Below are positions 36,293-48,000 of a stretch of DNA of 64,000 nt, in pieces; the first letter of the stretch is position 1; each line of letters starts with the position of its first letter. Both the position numbers and the translations under genes were made by a program. The notes under the pieces are model-generated. The model was not told the DNA's origin and did not search any database. It saw nothing but the letters and a program-made list of their open reading frames with translations. The DNA lies in contig NC_089723.1 in NCBI RefSeq assembly GCF_035083965.1, positions 31,809,193 to 31,873,192 on the forward strand, written 5' to 3'. The stretch is from Branchiostoma lanceolatum (lineage: Eukaryota; Chordata; Leptocardii; Amphioxiformes; Branchiostomatidae).

Positions 36293-36689
36293 TAGCCTCC
36301 ATTGCAGTCCTTGTCCCCGCAGCGTTTTTTTTCTCAACTTTTTTTTGGGGGGGGGGGGGCGCCGCGTATCTGCTTGGGATCCCGTTTCCGTCGTGCTCCT
36401 GTGTCCGCTATAGACCCTGTGGCAGACACAGGGTCTATAGCCCTATAGCGGACACAGGGGCACGGCGGATACGGGATCCCAAGCAGATACGCCCCCCCCC
36501 CCCCCCACACAAATAAAATTGAAGAAAAAAAACCTGCGGGGAAAAGGACCAGCAGCAGACACAGGGTCTATAGCGGACACAGGGGCACGGCGGATACAGG
36601 ATCCCAAGCAGATACGCGGCGCCCCCCCCCCCCCCAAATAAAATTTTGGAAAAAAAACGCTGCGGGGAAAAGGACTGCAACGGAGGCTA
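36293..36689. mobile_element. MULE-like foldback element with G/C homopolymers and 9-bp target duplication
   Basis: Ends TAGCCTCCATTGCAG... and CTGCAACGGAGGCTA. ACAAATAGC flanks it at 36284-36292 and 36690-36698, an exact 9-bp duplication. The interior is a repeated, partly inverted module: poly-G or poly-C of about 14, GTATCTGCTTGGGATCCCG, GTGTCCGCTATAGACCCTGT. The module appears three times, twice in one orientation and once inverted. The homopolymers may hide sequencing errors. Confidence 0.88.
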
Positions 36690-38474
36690 ACAAATAGCCA
36701 TCATTGCGCTACACACAAAGGTTGGAAACATGTGAAACGGAGTGTAAAAGATACTAGAATTACCAAGGAGATTTGATTAAACCTCCTTGGAATTACCAAG
36801 CGTGCCGAAAGTTTACAGCAGATACACGATCTCTTGGAAAAGAATTGTCTCATGAGACGTAGATTTACAGTCTGAGAGGATTCCTGGGATTGGTGGCGGT
36901 AAGTCAAAACGTCTCCGTCCCCTCCGGAACATGTCGGCATCGCTGAACTACTCACATGGGACCCACGGCCAGACAAATAAACGACTGACAGAACCGAAGA
37001 GTATTTTCTGGGGACATACGGTAATCAAAAACACAGAAAGCAATTATGATTCTATTTGACCCCCGGTGGTTATAAACAGCAGAACATCTTGTGAGGAAGA
37101 TTGAGATCAGCCAATTTGGACTTGGCTTTTATCAAAACAGCTTTGGGCAAAATGGTGTTGTTCAAATTAGTTTGCCGTCAGTGCGTGAGTATAAAGGGTT
37201 ATAAATTTCGAACTTACGCATGGGGAATGGTTTCCTTAGAAAGTTGTGCAAACAAAGTTTTGCAGAAAGTTTCATCAGAGGATACTACAGCGGGGTCCTG
37301 TGATAGTATGATTACCAAATACCAATTGTCACTGAACGGTTTTTCATACGGACAAAATGTTATACTGCGATTCTGATAAGGACCGTGCACGTGTTTTGTA
37401 CCTGCAATCTACAATATGCGATCGAAAATACGAAATATGACTCATTTTTATGAGAGAGGGATCTAGTCTAACATTCAAATGGAAATTACCTGCAAGGAAC
37501 TTGACAATGCTAGGACAAATTCTCGTAAGAATATTTCACACCACCTCCCTTAGCTGTATAAGGAATTATTTAGGGTGAATTTCCAAGTATCACTACTGTA
37601 GAGAATTCGTCACCCTTTCCACGGTTATCCGGCTCCAGAAACTCTTCTGACCAGGATGTGTGATATCAGGACGTTATCGATCGTCTCTTAGGAGATTAAG
37701 CGATAACGAGATTAAGGGGTTCTAAGACTAAGTTGTTCGAAAAATGTAAATACCCTTTACCGGAGCCTGTAGTTTGACCCTAGTCCCTCAACTGGCACTG
37801 GGAACATTCCGGTAAGTCGTGTTTGCGGTGTTGATCAATAGAACGGTCCACGGTACGGAGTTCTTGAATAAGATGAGGAATTATGAGTAACCACATATTA
37901 AATATTGATTTCTTGACAGCTGGAATATTGTGGTTTGTGTAATGAATCATACCACAACTGTGGCCCCGTCCTTCATCATATCGATTTGCGTTCTATTTTC
38001 ACAGTAGGTTTTCCACACATTACGATACCTTAGTTTAATACCTAGCCGTAGCTTGTAAATCCTGATATTACTTTGATACATGTATCTTATATCCTGAGAT
38101 CACTTTGTACACGTATCTTGTATGTCATCAGATTAAGATGAGTGGATTATGGACAACGGTGAAAGACAATCGTTTTCCTTGGTAGGTCGTACTGATTACT
38201 CAGTAACAGTCAAAGAAAGCCTTAATTTATTGGTTGTCAGTCGTTGTGGTTTACATGTAGGTCGCCAGATGGCGCCTATCTCCATGACTACACATGTCTA
38301 TTGGTATGAAGCTCTGGTGAATGATGGTCAATGATGTGTGATATACGGTGTTGAAGAGTCGACAGCTTTCATACGTCCATGCTACTGGTGCATTCAAGTA
38401 ATCCTCCCACGAATATTGCATTTTGTTATAAGATTCCCATAATCTGGCCTCATACATTAAAAGGAATACAAGTA

Positions 38475-38480
38475 TTTATT
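38475..38480 (-). terminator. Poly(A) signal of gluconokinase gene
   Basis: AATAAA on the minus strand (TTTATT on the plus), 46 bases past the stop codon of the gluconokinase reading frame. Position and hexamer are right; use is not shown. Confidence 0.5.
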
Positions 38481-38525
38481 GATGTTGAAGCCAGGTGATG
38501 TTTGTATGTTTCATTCCTAACCACA

Positions 38526-41129
<2,604 letters not shown>

Positions 41130-41821
41130 TCATGACGTCACCATTTGCGTTGGGATGATGACACACTTGCAGACGAACCATCAAACACGTACGGTAGAAA
41201 TTCTCTCAAATTGGCCGTCTGGAGACAATTTCAGGACATCTGTACAGTATCGAAGATTCGTATAATTCACCGGGAAGTGTCTAAGCTGTTTTAAGACTAT
41301 ACGCTGGTAAGTAATTGTGGAAATAGCTCGCGTTGTCAGGCAAGGAGGAAGGGGAGGGGGGCAAGTTACACAAACGTGGATTTTATATGATGTAACGTTA
41401 AAATGTCTTTCGAATTTCGATAGACAATTAATGACAAAAATCTTTGGTGTCGGTGACGTATATGTTACTCTCAGTTGGTCGCTTGGGACACGACACACGA
41501 TTGAGCAAGGAGATCGTATATTTATGATAATTTTATATAATAATTATTACTAGTCCGGGGGCGTCTTTCCTGGCACAGTGGACAGTGGACGGGGAAGGTC
41601 AGGTGCAGGTCGAGTTTTGTGTAAAATTTATATTTGATAAAGTTCACTTATCCTTTCAAATATCATGTCCTCTGAAATATTATGCATTCCCCTATAACTT
41701 ATAACCTTGATTGAAAGATATGAAGGCCTGCATGCCCTTTTCGTAAGGCGTAAATTGGGGCCAAAGCTGCCCAGAATCATTGTATAAATTTGTAATCAGT
41801 ACTTCAGCCATAACACACAAA

Positions 41822-42271
41822 CCGTAGGCATTTACCTTTATGCCTTTCAAAGGCTGCACCTATTATAAATGGAGACATGCAATTTGAATATGCCCATTGT
41901 TTACTTTCCTGGAAAACACATGGTGACCTTTGGCGACCAGAACAACGCCCTAGACCAGAACAACGCCCTAGACCAGAACAACGCATATCAAGTGATGTAG
42001 TTTGCCATGGTGTGATTTTTAATGCGCCTATTGTCTAATTTCCTGGAAACGACATGGTGACCTTTGATGACCAGAACAACGCTCTGGACCAGTAGCCTCC
42101 TTTGCAGGCCTTCTGGGCAGCGCTGGCGTGTATTTTTGGATTTCCCCAGCTACCCTTGACCCGATAAGTTGAAAATCGCAAATCAGCGCTTCCCCCACAA
42201 AATAATGCCTGCGCCGTCCAGAAGGCCTACAAATTTAGGTGCAGCCTTTGAAAGGCCTTTAAGGTTTGCAA
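41822..42271. mobile_element. Inverted-repeat element with a second one nested inside
   Basis: Outer arms: TGCCTTTCAAAGGCTGCACC near 41842 and GGTGCAGCCTTTGAAAGGC near 42239, inverted. Inside are three copies of GACCAGAACAACGCCCTA (about 41936-41990) and an inner inverted pair GGCCTTCTGGGCAGCGC / GCGCCGTCCAGAAGGCC (about 42108-42226). The inner left end reads TAGCCTCCTTTGCAG (42093), like the MULE-like family. Confidence 0.65.
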
Positions 42272-42344
42272 GTTTTGGAGTCAATTTGATATAACCGTAA
42301 GTGGGATTCAAGCACCACCAACCGACTAGTCTAACTGGTCCGGA

Positions 42345-42425
42345 CCTTTTAGCCTAGCGGTAAGTGGGTTGTGTTCATGGGCTGGCGGCAGCCCGGGTTC
42401 GGTGCGGGTTCAACTACCGGGAGCC
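42345..42425 (+). mobile_element. tRNA-like SINE head
   Basis: An A box-like TAGCCTAGCGGTAAGTGG and a B box-like GGTTCAACTACC have tRNA-like spacing. No intact cloverleaf is evident, so it is probably the pol III promoter of a SINE. A real, degenerate tRNA gene is the alternative. Confidence 0.45.
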
Positions 42426-42890
42426 AGGAAACTGCACTACCATCTAGATCCTCTTGTGTTTCAACGTAATAATGTATTTGATAGTTGAAAAAAGCCAACT
42501 ATCCTATCGTGCGCTAGATTGGTGATACATGTAGGCCTTTTCATAGGGATCCATGGAAAGTAAGATGTTCATCAGATACTAATCTATACATGTACTAGTA
42601 CTTCAATTTACAACATCCCTTCTTCACAAGGAGGCAAATTTGTCAAGGAGATGCAGGCTGCAGTGCCACCTACTGATCATTATGAAAACTGCAGCTGAAA
42701 TGACAAGTTGCTATGGGCCTGTCTGATGGATGAGTCCATTTTTTCTAAGTCCAGTTATGATAATTACCATCTGATAAAAGGTCTGTATACATGGCCCTTT
42801 ATCTGTGACACATAAGCAAATTTATTACGTATTCAAACTAGGGCATATAATGGAACTCTTTCCATGTCACCTCAGCCCATCCTGGCTTCT

Positions 42891-42966
42891 GATTGGTCAG
42901 GTTAGAACCTGATGATTGGGGATTGCCAATCACAGGCAAGAAGAGGAATCAGGTGGGGGTGTGACT
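42891..42966 (+). promoter_or_regulatory. Probable HMGCR promoter: three CCAAT boxes and an SRE-like site
   Basis: ATTGG at 42892-42896 and 42915-42919 (inverted CCAAT) and CCAAT at 42926-42930 lie within 40 bp, followed about 20 bp on by GGTGGGGGTGTGAC (42952-42965), close to a sterol regulatory element read on the minus strand (TCACNCCCAC type). Known biology: SREBP works with NF-Y at CCAAT boxes on sterol-pathway promoters including HMGCR. The site is 2.1 kb upstream of the first coding exon, which fits the usual non-coding exon 1. This is inferred from motifs only. Confidence 0.45.
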
Positions 42967-42974
42967 CTGAGCTT

Positions 42975-43121
42975 CAATTTAGGTTAGCTATCTCACAAGA
43001 AGCTTTAAGCCAGTTAGGGGTTTGACACAGGATTTGAAAGGCTTTTCTAGCTTCTAGCTCCCTTTGTCATTTCCAGAACATTTAGTAGAAACATCACTTC
43101 CAAAGGAGACTGTTAAGTATG
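42975..43121 (+). other. Candidate non-coding first exon of HMGCR
   Basis: Downstream of the CCAAT/SRE cluster, sequence without long frames runs to a GTATGT donor at 43122. The matching acceptor would be TTCCCAG before 45019, with 18 untranslated bases before the ATG at 45037. The start site is a guess. Confidence 0.3.
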
Positions 43122-43584
43122 GTATGTGTATTTTGTGTCTTTATCTTATTAGTTAGTTTTTCTACAATTTGAAGTTGTCAGAATTTTTTTTTTCTAGATT
43201 GCCACAGTATGTTAGCTTTAGAAAAGGGATGATGCAATAATGGGGGTTGACTTAACTTTTATGAATTGTTTTTGATTTGTTGGGTAGGCCTCTAGAAGTA
43301 TACTTTTAAACACAAGATTTACCGGTACTTGTACTCCATGTCACTGAATATCATAAAACAGGAAGCACTTACTGTTGTAACTGATACTGATAGAGATTTT
43401 TCTGTTTGTCTTAGGTGATTGTTGTCATAGTTTGATTAAATTCTGGGTGTCAGTTTATTGCCTCTGCAGTAAGGATTACTGTAATTCTTGATTTGTTAAC
43501 GGTTAGGGTAACTTAATTTTAGCGATCTTCACGGTCACTATTCAACTGCTAAGCAAATATTTGAACACTCTACCGGCTGCGGCA

Positions 43585-44890
43585 TAGCCTGGGTGCCATT
43601 TCATTACTACCGGGCCTCCTACACTAGCCTGAGTGCCAGCCTTTTTAGCTTCCGTCTGCTACCCTAGCTCCGCTGCGCTACCCAAGCTCCGCTGCCGGTC
43701 AAAAAGATTTTTTTCAGGGCAGTGATCATGAGTGTGCAGTGGCGGCGGCACAGGGGGGGCAAGGGGGGCGGCTGCCCCCCCGAAAAATATGTTGGGGGGG
43801 CGTCGCCCCCCCAAAAATCAAGCTGAAACTCTTGTGAATCTTTTCACTGACAGAGATTTTCTTAACTTAGCGTACTCTACCAGCAAAATTTGTCTCTCAA
43901 AATGCAGGAAATAGCGTTTCAGAGTGTCAAGATTTCAAAATTTTCTCTGACGTACGTTAGCATACTACAGTGTAGGATTGTTGCGCCCTAGGATTGTTGC
44001 GCCGCCGGCGTATATGTCGGGACGGCGTTGCCCTCCAAAGCTCATGCTGAAACCCTTCTGTATTTGTTCAATCTATCAGCAAAGTTTGCCTCTCAAAATT
44101 CAGGGAAAAGCATTTCAGGGCGTCAAGATTTCAAAATTTTCCCGGAGGAGAACGTTGCCGCCGGCGAAAAATATGTCGGGAGGGCTCGAGGGCGTCGCAC
44201 CCCAAAACTCAAGCTGAAACCCGTCTGTTTTTTTTTTTCATATATAGAGATATCATTAATCGTTTTAGCTTACTTTGTCAGCAAAATTTGCCCCTCAAAA
44301 TTAAGGAAACAGCGTTTCAATGGGTCAGAATTTTAAAGTTTTCAATGTCGCGCTCCGGCGGAAAAATCATATGTCGGGAGGGCGTCGTCCAACAAAACTC
44401 AAGCTGAAACCCTTCTGTATTTTTTGTCACATATAGAGACTACTTTACCATCAAAATTTGCCCCTCAGAATTCAGGAAATAGCGTTTCAATGGGTCAAGA
44501 ATTTTGAATTTTCCTGTGGGAGCATGTCGTGCTTCTGGTGGAAAAATATGTCGGGAGGGCGCCGTTCCCCCAAAATCAAGCTGAAACCTTTCTGCATTTT
44601 TTTTTACAAATAGAGATGTCATTAAACTTTAAGCTTACTCTTCCAGCAAAATTTGCCCCTCAGAATGCAGGAAATAGCATTTCAGAGGGTCTAGATTTCA
44701 AAATTTCCCGGGGGAGCATACCCCCGGACCCCCCTAGTATTGTCGCGCCTTCGGCGCGACGCCTCGCGCCTTCGCCGCTCGTCTTAGTGACATTACATCT
44801 CAACTTATCTCGCCCCCCCATTCAAAATTTCGTGCCGCCGCCTCTGGTGTAAGACTACTAGGAGCCCAGGTAGTAATGGTACCCAGGCTA
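43585..44890. mobile_element. Middle element of the nest, TAGCCTGGG ends
   Basis: TAGCCTGGGTGCCATT... and ...AATGGTACCCAGGCTA are inverted. Flanks GCTGCGGCA (43576-43584) and ACTGAGGCA (44891-44899) agree at 7 of 9 bases, consistent with an aged 9-bp duplication. It is related to 40049-40333 by its ends and by the GCTGC/CTACCC-rich left part. Confidence 0.7.
43737..44846. mobile_element. Innermost element of the nest, hAT-like ends with internal tandem repeats
   Basis: It begins CAGTGGCGGCGGCACAGGGG and ends CGTGCCGCCGCCTCTG, imperfect terminal inverted repeats. CAGTGGCGG followed by a G-rich tract resembles hAT-superfamily termini. Inside are about five diverged copies of a unit of about 180 bp containing ATATGTCGGGAGGGCG, CTCAAGCTGAAACCCTTCTG, AGCAAAATTTGCCCCTCA and AATAGCGTTTCA. 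Frames within it are low quality and not taken as genes. An 8-bp target duplication was not evident. Confidence 0.7.
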
Positions 44891-45036
44891 ACTGAGGCAA
44901 GAACGTTGAACTGTTCCCTTTCCCCCATCGCTAGAATTACCGGCTGCAATATTAGATGGATTTACAACTTGTCTTAAAAAGACTTCAGGGATTAATTTCT
45001 AGTAATTGTTGTTCCCAGGTGCTGAGTAACCTGGCC

Positions 45037-48000
45037 ATGCTGACGGGGCTGTTTAAGGCGTACGGGCGCTTCTGCGTGTCGCACCCCTGGGAGGTGATCG
45101 TGGGAACCATCACGGCCACGATATGTCTGCTGTCCATGAACATGATCACCAACAGCGACCGCGTCTGCGGATGGAACTACATCTGTAATGTCGACGAGGT
45201 GAGAGATTCGCTGGTCTTGAGGTTTCTGTGTATATTTGCTTAGGTTTTAATGCACTGGGGTATCGGTCATGGAGAAATGGAAGCCAGTATAGTGTACTCA
45301 TACCCTCAAAGTGCTAATTGTGAAAAAAGTAGGGTGTGAAATTTGCTCAGAGAACAGTATTGTACTTTAGGAGGGAGTAGTGATTACGAATTATGCAACA
45401 TTTTCGCCGCCGATTACGAATTACGTTAAATTCTCAGAGCTGATTTTGAAATCAGCCTACGCTTTACTAGCAATTCATGGATTACGCTTTACGTTGCATA
45501 AAGGTAACTGTTACGGTTTACGTAGAAAGAAAGCGACCAATTACGCGTTACAGCTTATGTACTGATTACGAATTACGTTGATTTTGGGCGACTGCCTGCG
45601 GATTACGAAGACGAAAAAGGGCATGCAGGCCCTCATTTAGCATGCCAATGCTTGGAAAAAATCCAAGACTGTTGAACTTGAAGATCTTTGCAGTAGTGGC
45701 ATGATTGACTACTGTAAATGCATTTAAGTTCGCAGTGGTTCACGGTTGGCGGTTGTTGTGGTGACCTCTTTATCGCAAATTCAAAACCACCGCAAAATTT
45801 TGCTGTGCTGTCTTCTGCCAGCCTACCCCCTTGTCTAACTAAGTGCCACATGTACGTATAATGTTGGATACGACAGTTCTGTCCGTCTATAGGACCCTTG
45901 CCAAGTTGCTAGTAGGTGGTTTCCTACTGGCTGTCCATAAAGGCATCAATGTTTCCATTGCTGTAGCAGTATGTAACTTTTGTGCTATCACAAACTCAAA
46001 ACCACTGTGAATGCCCCGTTTTCTCCTTACCGCAAAATTAAATCACCACTAACCTGAATGCATTTACAGTATTTGAAATTTGTCACGAATCAGTCAATAT
46101 TTGTCAGGCATGGTTTAGCAACTGCTTCTGGAAACCCACCCTGGATTGGAAACAGTCTGGCGTCCAGTAGGACATTCATGACAAGTGAAATGGTATAACT
46201 GACATGTCTATTTTGTGTTCTCTCAGGACATCAAAAGCAGTGATGTCATTATCATGAGCCTGACCAGATGTATTGCTGTCATCTACATCTACATGCAATT
46301 CCGCAACCTCAGAAAGTTCGGCTCCAAATACATCCTTGGTAAGTGTGTCTCCATTGTCACCAAATCTCTGTAAGTTTTCATGTACGATAGTTGATTTTGA
46401 TTCAGGATTGATTTGTAGCTGTAATCAATAATTATTGCAGTCTATTTCAATTGACTTGCACTAAGTCTACCACAGTGTCCAGTTTTTTTCCCCGGCATTT
46501 GGATTTTATCCAAGACAAACACGTACAAGCCATCAAGCCATCCGGTACAGTGTAAACACCACTCAATCAAAAGGTTTGTATGTTTGTACTTTGGTCAATG
46601 ATTGACCACTGTGTTCTTATCTCTCCATCCCCCACAGGTATTGCTGGAGTGTTCACCATCTTCTCCAGTTTTGTGTTCAGCAGCGCTGTGATCCACTTCC
46701 TGGACAAGGAGATCACAGGTCTTAACGAGGCCATGCCTTTCTTCCTGCTCCTGATCGACCTCTCCAAGGCCTCTGCCCTTGCCAAGTTTGCCCTCAGCTC
46801 CTCCAGTCAGCTGGAGGTGCGAGAGAACATTGCCCGAGGCATGGCCGTCCTCGGACCAAACTTCACCTTGGATGCACTGGTGGAGGTTCTCGTTATCGGG
46901 GTTGGCACATTGTCAGGTAAGGAATGAGACAAGATACCTAACCGTAGCTACATTTTTCTTGACACATGTATTTCATTAGTCCATTAGAGCCATATACTTT
47001 AAGTAACATGTTGGATAGATATATGAATTACAAAAAAATTGTCACAGAAAACTGCATGTAGAGTACAATAATTTGAAAATGATTGGAACCGCTGAATTAC
47101 AAATATAGTTTTAAAAACATATGTGGTGACTTGGAATGGACTCTACTCACTAAATTGGTCCATTTCCTTGCCTTGACACTGTATAATGATGTATTATTGA
47201 AGTGGGCAGGAGCCCTGATATGTATCACCTCGTCCCCTGCAGGTGTGCGACAGCTGGAGATGATGTGCTGTTTCGGCTGTCTGTCCATCCTGGCCAACTA
47301 TGTGGTGTTCATGACCCTCTTCCCAGCATGCCTCTCTCTAGTACTGGAGGTAAGTGCTTTTTATTTTGAATGATTTTTTTGTTTTGATTTAAAATGTAGT
47401 CGACAGAGTAAAAACATGATATCCAGTGGTCATCAATATCAAAGTGGCAGAATAAAAGGCATTGAAGAAAAAGTCCTTGTCTGACAAATTTCGCATGTTC
47501 CAGTTGTCGCAGGATCGGAGTAAGGGTCCGCCTGTGTGGCAGCTGAACCAACTGGCTGACAACATCCTGGATGAAGTGGAGGAGCAAAAACCCAACCCTG
47601 TGGTACAGAGAGTCAAGCTCATCATGGTCAGTACCTCTTACATACATTCGTACATATTCATGCTCTTAACTTGGAGCGTACACAAAGTCTAGTCTCCAGT
47701 ATTTTGCATTTTTCAAATGCATGTAACTGATATCTTCACAAGTAACTAACCGGTCATGGTGTGCTTCTTATCGATGTTTATCAATCAATCAATCCGTCAT
47801 CTTCAGGCATCATATGCTGATGCATGGCAGTTGTAGATATCTCTCTCCAATATGTTCTATTTTTGGCACAGGATCTTGAGTTGTCTCTGGTGACCCCTAG
47901 CCCTCTAAGCATGTCAATGGCTTGGTCCTCCCTACCCTGTGTTTACACAGTCTCTTGCTAGCTGGGGTTAATGACCCCCTTCTAGGGGGGCAGTAACCAT

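Larger units (their letters stand above)
33613..38525. other. Intergenic DNA with several foldback elements
   Basis: 3' flank of the GnRH receptor, then no recognised exon. Elements at 34545-34797, 35795-35828 and 36293-36689 are listed separately. The block at about 36153-36232 (AAGAATCCTGTTCGC... GACCACC) resembles short repeats in HMGCR introns at 48518-48575 and 49728-49772. Confidence 0.5.
43477..44967. mobile_element. Outer element of a three-level nest (TACTGTAATTCTTGATTTG family)
   Basis: The left part (43477-43584, TACTGTAATTCTTGATTTGT) and right part (44891-44967, GAACTGTTCCCTTTCCCCC, AATTACCGGCTGCAATATTA) together parallel an uninterrupted copy at 60690-60902. Everything between is a later insertion. 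It lies in the 5' intron of HMGCR. Confidence 0.7.

Noticed and set aside
43732..44852. Frames of 60-107 residues in the HMGCR 5' intron
   Set aside because: They are in the internal repeats of the hAT-like element, recur imperfectly, and match no transposase motif.
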